A DNA stretch of 64,000 nucleotides from Paraburkholderia solitsugae (GTDB lineage Bacteria; Pseudomonadota; Gammaproteobacteria; Burkholderiales; Burkholderiaceae), in the NCBI RefSeq assembly GCF_013177695.1, contig NZ_WOEY01000128.1, positions 1-64,000 on the forward strand. The letters run 5' to 3'. The notes beneath the pieces were generated by a model, which saw only the letters and a program-made list of their open reading frames with translations, was not told where the DNA came from and made no database searches. Position numbers and translations under genes: made by a program. This document shows positions 43,721 through 51,419 of this stretch, in pieces (the stretch's first letter is position 1; every line of letters begins with the position of its first letter).

Positions 43721-44466
43721 AAACCGCACACGTGGTGACTGACGCACCGGCCTCCCGCTACGAACAGGTCAAGAACCACATCCGCCAGATCATCGAATCG
43801 GGCGCGCGGCAAGCGGGCGACCGTCTGCCGTCCGAACAGGACCTGGTCGCGGCGTTAGGCGTGTCGCGCATGACGGCAAACCGCGCGCTGCGCGAACTCG
43901 CCGACGAAGGCCTCGTCACCCGCGTGTCCGGCGTCGGCACCTTCGTCGCGCAAGCCAAGCCGCAATCGACGCTGCTGATGATCGCCCATATCGGCGACGA
44001 GATCCGCTCGCGGGGTCACGAATACAGCTACGACACGGTCCTCTCGCAACGCGAAGCCGCACCGGTGACGGTGTCGAACGCGCTAGGGCTCACGCCCGGC
44101 GCTTCCGTGTTTCACGTGATTTGCGTGCATCGTGAGAACGGTTTGCCGGTGCAGCTCGAAGACCGTTACGTCAATCCGGCAACCGCGCCTGACTTCCTGA
44201 AACAGGATTTCTCCACAACGAGGCCGTCCGAATATCTGTACGTGACCGTGCCTGCGCACGACGTCGAGCATGTCGTCGACGCGGGTCTGCCGACGCGCGC
44301 CGAAGCTGAGTTGCTGGAAATTCGCGCCGATGAGCCGTGCCTGACGCTGATGCGCCGCACATGGACGAGCGGCGTTGCGGTCACGTTCGCGCGTTTCGTG
44401 CATCCGGGCTCGCGCTATCGGCTGGGTTGCCGGTTCACGCCGGATCTGTCGCAGCGCCAGGGCTAG
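43717..44466 (+). CDS. GntR regulator, HutC subfamily (system 1)
   Basis: A 249-residue repressor with an N-terminal winged helix (KNHIRQIIESGARQAGDRLP, then EQDLVAALGVSRMTANRALREL) and a C-terminal UTRA ligand domain (VFHVICVHRENGLPVQLEDRYVN, written here as VFHVICVHRENGLP and QLEDRYVNP; also SEYLYVTVP). It is the last gene of the importer operon, ATGA-coupled to the ATPase. The GT-N-TA-N-AC sites at 40350 and 40449 match HutC-subfamily operators, so it likely represses both the importer and the divergent oxygenase/oxidase, released by the imported compound or a breakdown product. Confidence 0.9.
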   Translation: MKTAHVVTDAPASRYEQVKNHIRQIIESGARQAGDRLPSEQDLVAALGVSRMTANRALRELADEGLVTRVSGVGTFVAQAKPQSTLLMIAHIGDEIRSRGHEYSYDTVLSQREAAPVTVSNALGLTPGASVFHVICVHRENGLPVQLEDRYVNPATAPDFLKQDFSTTRPSEYLYVTVPAHDVEHVVDAGLPTRAEAELLEIRADEPCLTLMRRTWTSGVAVTFARFVHPGSRYRLGCRFTPDLSQRQG

Positions 44467-44503
44467 CGGCGCGAACGCCGTGTCCTTGCCCACGTCTTGC
44501 CAT

Positions 44504-45271
44504 TCACACGTTGCCGGCCAGATGAAAACGCGACGCCGGATGCCACAACTGCACCGACGTCGCCACGTCGTCACCCACCCACGTGCGGCGCCATAGCTGC
44601 AAGCAGGGCTCACCAATATCCATCATCAGATGCCGCCGCACATATGCGTCGGGCTTCTGCGCATAGATGCGAAACTCCGCGCGCTGGATCGGCGCGAGCC
44701 GCACCATGTAGTGATTCGGGGTCTCGACGGTGAAGTCCTGTTGCAGGTAGTCGGGGAACACCTTCGGATTGACGTAGCGATCTTCGTACTGGATCGGCTC
44801 GCCCTCTTCGCTGTGCACGATGCACGAATGAAACGCCGGGCCGCCGGCGAGGCCGAGCGCTTCGAGCGCGTGCGGATCGTCGCTCGGTTCGAGCGTCAGC
44901 ACACGCGCCGAATGGCGATGGCCACGCGCGGCGATTTCGTCGGCGATATTGCGAATTTCCAGCACCGTCGATTCGTAGCGCTGCGGCGCGACAAACGTGC
45001 CGGAACCTTGCACACGCGTCAGCACGCGTTCGGTGGTGAGCTCGCGCAGTGCGCGCGATACCGTCATGCGCGCGACGCCGAACTCCTTGACCAGCTCCGT
45101 TTCGGATGGGATCAAGCCGCCGGGCTTCCAGTCGCCCTCGCTGATGCGCCTGATCACGTAGCGCTTGATCTGCTCATAGGCGGGCATCGCCTTGGCGGGT
45201 GTCTCCTGGGTGCGGCCAGGACTGTCCTGCGTGTCTGCGGTTTGCGCGTTTGTGTTTGTAATAGTGTTCAC
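44504..45271 (-). CDS. GntR regulator, HutC subfamily (system 2)
   Basis: A HutC-type repressor of 255 residues from a GTG at 45271 with a GAGG site; an ATG at 45187 (MPAYEQIKRYV) would give 227 residues, and the frame is open to a TTG at 45412. The winged helix has GGLIPSETELVKEFGVARMT and VSRALRELTTERVLTRVQGSG; the UTRA domain has EPIQYEDRYVNPKVFPDYL, very like the neighbouring repressor at 43717-44466, with which it converges. It is last of the second importer operon, after the ammonia-lyase homologue, and probably binds the operators at 50437 and 50609. Confidence 0.88.
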   Translation of the reverse strand: MNTITNTNAQTADTQDSPGRTQETPAKAMPAYEQIKRYVIRRISEGDWKPGGLIPSETELVKEFGVARMTVSRALRELTTERVLTRVQGSGTFVAPQRYESTVLEIRNIADEIAARGHRHSARVLTLEPSDDPHALEALGLAGGPAFHSCIVHSEEGEPIQYEDRYVNPKVFPDYLQQDFTVETPNHYMVRLAPIQRAEFRIYAQKPDAYVRRHLMMDIGEPCLQLWRRTWVGDDVATSVQLWHPASRFHLAGNV

Positions 45272-45408
45272 GTCGACCTCGTGGGTGGTACGCGGATGGT
45301 ACACATTCGTCCGGTTCACCGGCGGGTAAGCCTGCTCACCGGCTTTTGTCTCCGTCAATTCAATCCATCTAGTCGGGTCCGTCAATTCAAGCCAATCAAC
45401 TGAATCCC

Positions 45409-47052
45409 TCAACCTGCGTGGGCAGCCGCCTGGCCATCATTGGCCGCCGGGTCGGCGCCGAGCTTGCCCGCGGCGCTCACGTTAGTCAAGCTCGCCAAGG
45501 CGCCAAGACCAGCGCCGCTGACTGAAGCGTCCGGCCCGGGCCGAATATTACCCGGGTTTGGCAGCGGTGGCGGCATTCCATCAGCAATCATGCGAAACGC
45601 GATCGTCATGTCGTCCGCGAGCGGCCGGTCGTCGCGATAGGTCGGCACGACGCCGCGTACGCGTTGCCAGAGCGCGTCAGTATGTGGTGCACGCGGCGCA
45701 TCGATGCGTTGCAGATCGTAGGCTTGTGCTGCTGCCAGCAATTCGATCGCGACGATACGCCCGGCGTTGTCGATGATCTCCAGCGCTTTCAACGCAGCGG
45801 GCGTGGCATGGCACAGGTGGTCCTCCTGCAGGCCGGACGTAATGCCGCCATCGAGACTCGCGGGCATCGCGAGGCGCCGGTTCTGCGCCACCAGCGAGGC
45901 CGCCGTGTACTGCGCGATCATGAAACCGGAACAGGTGCCGCCCGGCTTCGCGAGAAACGCCGGCAAACCGCTCACGAGCGGATTGACGAGGCGGTCGAGG
46001 CGCCGCTCGGCCATCGCCGCGACTTGCGCGATCGCGGTTGCGAGACTGTCCATTGCCAGTGCGATCGAAGCCCCCACCGCGTGTGCCTGCGAATAGACGC
46101 GTGGGTTTTCTGGCGTGCCGGCGACGATCGGGTTGTCGGTAATCGATGCGAGCTCGCGGTTGAGCACTTCGGCGGTCGCGGCTAGCACGTCGCGTGCGGC
46201 GCCGTGCACGTGCGGAATGGTTCGCAAGCTCAACGGGTCTTGCGTGCGCTGGCCGACCACCGCGGCGAGGATGCCGCTGTCGGCAAGCGCCGCGCGCATC
46301 CGTTCGCCGACGAGGGTCAGGCCGGGCGAGATGCGCAATGCCAGCGATTCGGCATCGAACGCGGCGAGCTGGCCGCGCAGATTCTCGAAGCTCATCGCGG
46401 CAACCACATCGCACCAGTCGAGCAGGCGCTCGGCGCGCGCCAGCGCCAACGCGGCGAGACCCGTCACGCACGGCGTGCCGTTGACGAGGCTCAGGCCTTC
46501 CTTGGCTTCGAGCACCAGCGGTTCGAGCCCGAGCATCCGCAACGCCTCGCGCCCTTTGAGCCGTTCGCCGCGATAGCGCACATAGCCTTCGCCGATACAT
46601 ACCAGCGCAATATGCGCCATATGGCTCAGATAACCGACCGAGCCGAATGTCGGCACTTCGGGCAAGCAATCGGCGTTGATCAACGCGACGAGCCGGTCGG
46701 CGACTGCAAGGCGAATCCCCGAATGTCCGTGCGCATAATTGTTGACGGCCGCTACCATGATCGCGCGCGTTTCAGCCGTACCGAGTGGCACGCCGACGCC
46801 GACTGCGTGACTCATCAGTATGTTGCGCGACAGCGTGTGCTGCTCGGACGGCGACACGATCACGTCGCACAACGCACCGACGCCGGTATTCACGCCATAT
46901 GCGCGAATGCCGCGCGCGACGATCTGCTCGACCAGCTCGCGCGACGCAGCGATCCGTGCACGCGCATCGGCAGAAAGCTCAAGCGGCTCGCCGGCAGCAA
47001 CCTCTGCGACCTGACGCCAGTTGAGAGAACAATCGGAACGGATGACGGCCAT
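45409..47052 (-). CDS. MIO-less ammonia-lyase homologue, probable ergothionase
   Basis: A 547-residue member of the histidine/phenylalanine ammonia-lyase fold: YGVNTGVG at 52-59, NNYAHGHSG, GSVG at 137-140, VNGT with Asn191, PLSLRTIPHVHG with Arg277, and MPASL...QEDH. In true ammonia-lyases GSVG is followed by Ala-Ser-Gly, which cyclises to the MIO cofactor. Here GSVG is followed at once by YLSHMAHIAL, aligned to the usual DLAPLAHIAL, so exactly those three residues are absent; the active-site Tyr of (P)YSLR is Leu274. Ergothionase, known from Burkholderia and Treponema, is a MIO-free member of this fold that removes trimethylamine from ergothioneine to give thiourocanate. An importer operon with this gene supports that role. 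Plain histidine ammonia-lyase is unlikely. Confidence 0.78.
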   Translation of the reverse strand: MAVIRSDCSLNWRQVAEVAAGEPLELSADARARIAASRELVEQIVARGIRAYGVNTGVGALCDVIVSPSEQHTLSRNILMSHAVGVGVPLGTAETRAIMVAAVNNYAHGHSGIRLAVADRLVALINADCLPEVPTFGSVGYLSHMAHIALVCIGEGYVRYRGERLKGREALRMLGLEPLVLEAKEGLSLVNGTPCVTGLAALALARAERLLDWCDVVAAMSFENLRGQLAAFDAESLALRISPGLTLVGERMRAALADSGILAAVVGQRTQDPLSLRTIPHVHGAARDVLAATAEVLNRELASITDNPIVAGTPENPRVYSQAHAVGASIALAMDSLATAIAQVAAMAERRLDRLVNPLVSGLPAFLAKPGGTCSGFMIAQYTAASLVAQNRRLAMPASLDGGITSGLQEDHLCHATPAALKALEIIDNAGRIVAIELLAAAQAYDLQRIDAPRAPHTDALWQRVRGVVPTYRDDRPLADDMTIAFRMIADGMPPPLPNPGNIRPGPDASVSGAGLGALASLTNVSAAGKLGADPAANDGQAAAHAG

Positions 47053-47106
47053 GATAGTGCTCTGCCCGGTGAAGTGACGAGGGGGCGACCAGCTAATGCT
47101 GATCGG

Positions 47107-47898
47107 TTAGTTAGTCGTGCGATCCTGATGGCTCGACACGAATTGGCGGAAGCGGTCCGACTTGCACTCGACGAACACTTCGTCCGGCGTACCGTCGGCT
47201 TCTACCTGACCCTGATGCAGGAACATCACGCGATTCGACACATGCCGCGCGAAACCCATCTCGTGTGTGACGACCAGCATCGTGCGGCCCTCTTCAGCGA
47301 GCGAGCGCATCACGCGCAGCACTTCGCCGACCAGTTCGGGGTCGAGTGCCGAGGTCGGTTCGTCGAACAGCATCACCTTCGGATGCATGGCCAAAGCACG
47401 CGCGATCGCCACACGCTGCTGCTGACCGCCGGACAAATGTGCCGGATAGTGACCGCGCTTTTCCGCCAGACCGACTTTCGCCAGCAGCGCTTCCGCTTCC
47501 TCAACCGATTCGGCGCGGCTGCGCTTTTGTACACGCATCGGCCCCTCGATCAGATTCTCCAGCACGGTCATATGCGACCACAGATTGAAGTTCTGAAACA
47601 CCATGCCGAGTTGCGAGCGCACCCGGTCCACCTGGCGGCGGTCGCTCGGTTGCAGCTTGCCGTCGCCGCGCCGCTTCATTTTCAGCTCTTCGCCGCCGAG
47701 CGCCACCGAGCCGTCATCCGGCGTTTCGAGCAGATTCAGGCAGCGCAGGAAAGTGCTTTTGCCGGAGCCGCTCGCGCCGAGAATCGAAATCACATCGCCT
47801 TGATGGGCGTCGAGCGAAATGCCTTTGAGCACGTGGTGGTCGCCGAACGACTTATGGATGTTCTTGACCGACAGTGCAACAGGTGCGGTAGCGTTCAT
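47107..47898 (-). CDS. Polar amino acid ABC transporter, ATPase (system 2)
   Basis: A 263-residue HisP-like ATPase: Walker A GASGSGKST, Q-loop MVFQNFNLWSHMT, signature LSGGQQQRVAIARAL, Walker B VMLFDEPTSALDP, switch His in VVTHEMGFA. The ATG at 47898 has a GGAG site; a TTG at 47919 is less likely. The gene is 33 bases after the second permease and 54 bases before the ergothionase-like gene, so all are likely one transcript. Confidence 0.92.
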   Translation of the reverse strand: MNATAPVALSVKNIHKSFGDHHVLKGISLDAHQGDVISILGASGSGKSTFLRCLNLLETPDDGSVALGGEELKMKRRGDGKLQPSDRRQVDRVRSQLGMVFQNFNLWSHMTVLENLIEGPMRVQKRSRAESVEEAEALLAKVGLAEKRGHYPAHLSGGQQQRVAIARALAMHPKVMLFDEPTSALDPELVGEVLRVMRSLAEEGRTMLVVTHEMGFARHVSNRVMFLHQGQVEADGTPDEVFVECKSDRFRQFVSSHQDRTTN

Positions 47899-47931
47899 GG
47901 AGTTCTCCAGATTCTGCAAGATAGCGATCGT

Positions 47932-48687
47932 TCAGGGCGCGGCGCGGCGTGCTTCGGTCGTGGTTGAAACCGGTCGCTTCGGCGAGCCTTGCGCGGGCGC
48001 CGCACGCAGATGGCGCGACAGGCGTGTCTCGAGGAAACCGAGCAAACGCACGATGACGAAATTCAGGAACAGATAGATCAACGCGGCGCAGATGAATACT
48101 TCAGTGGTGCGATACGTTTGCTGAATGATCTGCTGCGCGACGCCGGTCACTTCCCACACGGTGACGAGACTCGCGAGCGCGGTGGATTTGACGAGCAGCA
48201 CAGCCTCAGTCGAATACGCGGGCAAACACTGGCGCAAAGCAATCGGCCCGATCACGCGGCGCAAAAGCGCGAAACCCGACAAGCCGATCGAATAGCCCGC
48301 TTCGATCTGACCGACCGGCACGGCCATCAATCCCCCACGGATAATCTCAGCGGTATATCCGGCAGTGCACAGCGCCAAGGATAAAACCGCGCACATGTAC
48401 GGCTCGCGCAACACCGGCCACAGGAAGCTCTCGCGAATCACGCCGAACTGGCCCATGCCGTAATAGACGAGGAACATCTGGATCAACAGCGGCGAGCCAC
48501 GAAAAACGAGGATATAGGCACGCGCGAAGCGATTCGGCAACCAGTGCGGCGACACGCGCATCGTGACGATCACGAGCGAAAGCAAGCCGCCCAGAATCAA
48601 CGAGCAGAAGAACAGCCCGAGCGTGGTCGGCACGGCGGCGATCAGTTGCCGCAGCGTGTCGAGCAGGAAATCGAAGTCGAAATGCAT
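47932..48687 (-). CDS. Polar amino acid ABC transporter, permease B (system 2)
   Basis: A 251-residue HisM-like membrane subunit. LVFRGSPLLIQMFLVYYGMG near residue 58 and the EAA-type loop with GQIEAGYSIGLSGFALLRRV are typical. The C-terminus has an extra Pro/Arg-rich tail of about 25 residues. Start at 48687, 15 bases after the first permease. Confidence 0.9.
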   Translation of the reverse strand: MHFDFDFLLDTLRQLIAAVPTTLGLFFCSLILGGLLSLVIVTMRVSPHWLPNRFARAYILVFRGSPLLIQMFLVYYGMGQFGVIRESFLWPVLREPYMCAVLSLALCTAGYTAEIIRGGLMAVPVGQIEAGYSIGLSGFALLRRVIGPIALRQCLPAYSTEAVLLVKSTALASLVTVWEVTGVAQQIIQQTYRTTEVFICAALIYLFLNFVIVRLLGFLETRLSRHLRAAPAQGSPKRPVSTTTEARRAAP

Positions 48688-48702
48688 GATGTCCGGTCCT
48701 CG

Positions 48703-49425
48703 TCAGTTGCGCGCGAAATTGCGCTTGAAGGATCGGCCCACGCGCGCTTCGGCGCGGTTGAAGACCCGGTTCGAAATGCTCGTCATCAGCAGATACAGTG
48801 CGCCGCCCACCACGAAGAACGTGAAGTACTGATGCGTCGAACCCGCCGCCACCTGGCTGGCGCGCAGCAGTTCGGCCAGCCCCGTGACGGAAATCAGCGC
48901 CGAGTCTTTCAGGCTCAATTGCCAGACGTTGCCGATGCCTGGCAACGCGAAACGCAAGACTTGTGGAATCAGGATGCGGCGCGCCATGGTCATGGTGGGC
49001 ATGCCGATCGAACGCGCCGCTTCGAGTTCGCCCCGCGAGACCGCGAGCACCGCAGAGCGATACACCTCAGCCTGGTACGCGCCGGAAATCATGCCGACCG
49101 CGAGCGCCCCGATCACGAATGGCGGCACGCCGACAAAGCCGTCCGCGCCGAACCATTGACCAATCGTGGTCACGAGCGTCGAGCCGCCGAAATAGAACAG
49201 ATAGATGACGAGCAACTCAGGCACACCGCGAAACACGGTGGTGTACACATCGCCGATCACGCGCAGCGTGCGATACCGCGACAGCTTGGCAGCCGCGATC
49301 AGTGCGCCGAAGACGGCGCCGACCGCCAGCGCTGCGAGCGTGAGCGCGACCGTCATCAATGCCGCGAGCAGCAACACGCCGCCCCAGCCTTCCGGCCCGA
49401 AGCCGAGCATCTCTATCAGAGCCAT
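48703..49425 (-). CDS. Polar amino acid ABC transporter, permease A (system 2)
   Basis: A 240-residue HisQ-like subunit: TVFRGVPELLVIYLFYFGGS after helix 2 and the EAA loop ELEAARSIGMPTMTMARRILI. The VPELL in place of PLLVQ is usual for HisQ/ArtQ-type permeases. AGGGA precedes the ATG at 49425. It follows the binding-protein gene by 91 bases. Confidence 0.9.
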   Translation of the reverse strand: MALIEMLGFGPEGWGGVLLLAALMTVALTLAALAVGAVFGALIAAAKLSRYRTLRVIGDVYTTVFRGVPELLVIYLFYFGGSTLVTTIGQWFGADGFVGVPPFVIGALAVGMISGAYQAEVYRSAVLAVSRGELEAARSIGMPTMTMARRILIPQVLRFALPGIGNVWQLSLKDSALISVTGLAELLRASQVAAGSTHQYFTFFVVGGALYLLMTSISNRVFNRAEARVGRSFKRNFARN

Positions 49426-49516
49426 TCCCTATCCCTCAACCAATACGGCGGATCGAACCAGCCGGCATGCGCGGCGTGACACCGCGCATGCCGCTACAGC
49501 TGAACGTTCAGGCGAA

Positions 49517-50377
49517 TCAAGGCGTGACGTTGGTGTTGAACCACTTCGTGGAGAGTTTCTTGACGGTGCCATCGGCAAGCGCAGCACTGAGCGCGGTATC
49601 GAACTTCGCTTTCAGGTCGGCGTCCTGCTTGCGGAATGCGAGGCCTTCGCCGGGCCCCCAGATCGGGCCGCCGATCTTCGGGCCAGCAATGACGACCGAC
49701 GCGGCATTTTTCTTGTCGATGTTGGCGGCGTAGTAGGTTACGTCGTCGAACGAGGCGTCGATACGGCCGTTGGCCAGATCGAGGTCGCGCTCAGGCGAAG
49801 TTTTGTAGACACGGATCGTGGCGACGTCCTTGAAACTGTCGTTGATGAATTTGGTGTAGACGGTGCCCGACTGAATGCCGATGGTCTTGCCCTTCAGTTG
49901 CTTGCGCAAGGCGTCGACCGTGGGTTGATCGGTTTTCGGATCGCCCGACAACTTGACGACGGGCGCGGTCGGCACGGCCTTGGGCAGTACTTTCACGTCA
50001 CTCACGGCGAACGTGGCCGGTGTGGCGGCATACGGCTTCGAGAACGCGATGATCTTTTCGCGCTCCGGCGTGATCGAGATCGCGTCCATCAGGACGTCGA
50101 ACTTGCCGGCCTGCAGACCAGGGATCATGCCGTCCCAGTCTTGCGCCACAAGGTTGCACTGCAGCTTGATGCGTTCGCACAGATTGGCGACTAGTTCAGG
50201 TTCGAAACCACCCAACTTGCCGCCCGGCAAGGTCAGGTTCCACGGTGCGTAACTGCCTTCCAGCGCGATCGTCACCGTCTTCCAGTCTTTCGCCTGCACC
50301 GGTGCCGCGAAAATCGTCGCGGCGCCGAGAACGGCGCCCATCAATGCTTTTGCTAACGTCGTGCGCTTCACTTTCAC
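49517..50377 (-). CDS. Polar amino acid ABC transporter, binding protein (system 2)
   Basis: A 286-residue HisJ/ArtJ-family periplasmic protein with a GTG start at 50377 and an AAGGAG site. The signal ends at ..APVQAKDW. Ligand-site segments: GSYAPWNLTLPGGKLGGFEPEL with an aromatic Trp, DVLMDAISITPEREKII with the conserved Arg, IGIQSGTVY, and DLDLANGRIDASFDD. The stretch PTAPVVKLSGDPKTDQPTVD is an uncommon insertion near the hinge. As the first gene of the operon that carries the ergothionase-like lyase, it probably binds that enzyme's substrate, perhaps ergothioneine. Confidence 0.9.
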   Translation of the reverse strand: MKVKRTTLAKALMGAVLGAATIFAAPVQAKDWKTVTIALEGSYAPWNLTLPGGKLGGFEPELVANLCERIKLQCNLVAQDWDGMIPGLQAGKFDVLMDAISITPEREKIIAFSKPYAATPATFAVSDVKVLPKAVPTAPVVKLSGDPKTDQPTVDALRKQLKGKTIGIQSGTVYTKFINDSFKDVATIRVYKTSPERDLDLANGRIDASFDDVTYYAANIDKKNAASVVIAGPKIGGPIWGPGEGLAFRKQDADLKAKFDTALSAALADGTVKKLSTKWFNTNVTP

Positions 50378-50436
50378 GTCGAAACTCCTTGGATTGAGGA
50401 AACCGTCGAACTGGATTTTTAACCGCCACTTAATTT

Positions 50437-50444
50437 GTATAGAC
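50437..50444. promoter_or_regulatory. HutC-type operator, site 3
   Basis: GTATAGAC in TTGTATAGACAAG fits GT-N-TA-N-AC with outer TTG/CAA symmetry, 60 bases upstream of the system 2 binding-protein start. Confidence 0.65.
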
Positions 50445-50608
50445 AAGTCTGCATTAATCAAAAAGCCGTCGCAAGAAGATTTATTTGAAATTGCGGGGAT
50501 CGTCGGGTAAGCCCCTATACGTCCCCGTCCAACAGGGAATTCAAGGGGGTTTTGAGTGGGGAAAGACGGAATGCGGTGGCGGCCGTGTGCGCCAGCGTGG
50601 TGCACTTT

Positions 50609-50616
50609 GTCTAGAC
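50609..50616. promoter_or_regulatory. HutC-type operator, site 4
   Basis: GTCTAGAC, a perfect 8-base palindrome within TTGTCTAGACAGG, fits the same rule. It is 232 bases upstream of the system 2 binding protein, possibly for looping with site 3. Confidence 0.58.
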
Positions 50617-50666
50617 AGGTTGGTGCTTGAAGCGCTGACGCGCTCCGGGTTGGCGCATTGCGCGCC

Positions 50667-51347
50667 CTACCAGACAAACGGCACGAAGCGATAGCGCACA
50701 CGCGTGGTGTAGTCGGTATAGCCCTCGAGTTGCGCGGCCAGCACGCGCTCCTCGCGTACCGCGCGCCAACCGGTACCGATCACCAGCAGCGGCACGCAGG
50801 CAAGCCCCCACCACGAGCCGAGCAGTAATGGCGTGCCGATGAACAACAGCAGCGCGGCCGAGTACATCGGATGACGAACATGGGCATACGGCCCGGTGTC
50901 GATGACTTTATGACCGCGGCTTGCCTGGATCTTGATGACCGGCGCAGCATAGCTATTGGCCCTGAAGACGATCAGGCACATGAAGAGGCAGACAAAAATG
51001 CACAGCGAGCCGAGACTCACCAGCCAGACTGGCAACGGCGCCGACCAGCGATAACGCATTGCGTCGAATCCCATCAGGACGAGCCAGGCGCACCACATCA
51101 CCGTCACGCCCACCATGAAAAAGCGGTCCCAGCGGCTTTGTTGCGCCTGAACGATCGGCGCGAGACGCTCGGCAAGCAGGCCAGGATCGTGACGCGCCAG
51201 CCAGAAACCGACCCATAAACTCAGCCCGCCGGTCTCGATCAGATACCACCACCCCGCAGGCCAGGCGAGCGTGCCCGCGGCGCCGAACAGCAGCGCGCCC
51301 ATGCAGACCAGCCAGACCGTCGTTTGCAGAATGAGGCGCGTGATCAT
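50667..51347 (-). CDS. ICMT-like membrane methyltransferase
   Basis: A 226-residue membrane protein of the isoprenylcysteine carboxyl-methyltransferase/phospholipid methyltransferase group. Five or six hydrophobic segments lead to the catalytic C-terminal half: SRGHKVIDTGPYAHVRHPMY binds S-adenosylmethionine, and EERVLAAQLEGYTDYTTRVR with FVPFVW closes it. Bacterial members have largely unknown substrates. It is followed by no obvious partner and reads away from the NAT gene with a 72-base gap. Confidence 0.85.
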   Translation of the reverse strand: MITRLILQTTVWLVCMGALLFGAAGTLAWPAGWWYLIETGGLSLWVGFWLARHDPGLLAERLAPIVQAQQSRWDRFFMVGVTVMWCAWLVLMGFDAMRYRWSAPLPVWLVSLGSLCIFVCLFMCLIVFRANSYAAPVIKIQASRGHKVIDTGPYAHVRHPMYSAALLLFIGTPLLLGSWWGLACVPLLVIGTGWRAVREERVLAAQLEGYTDYTTRVRYRFVPFVW

Positions 51348-51419
51348 AGTGGGTTTGTGGCGCTCGCTGGTGGTGGGTGGTTGCCGGTGCGCGTAGCTGG
51401 TGCCTGTTATGCGCCTGTC

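Noticed and set aside
44504..45412. 302-residue form of the second HutC-like repressor
   Set aside because: The longer frame needs a TTG without a ribosome site and adds an unrelated N-terminus; the GTG at 45271 has a GAGG site.
45409..47052. Histidine ammonia-lyase (hutH)
   Set aside because: The MIO-forming Ala-Ser-Gly is missing and the YSLR Tyr is Leu, so the usual deamination mechanism cannot work; no urocanase or other hut genes nearby.
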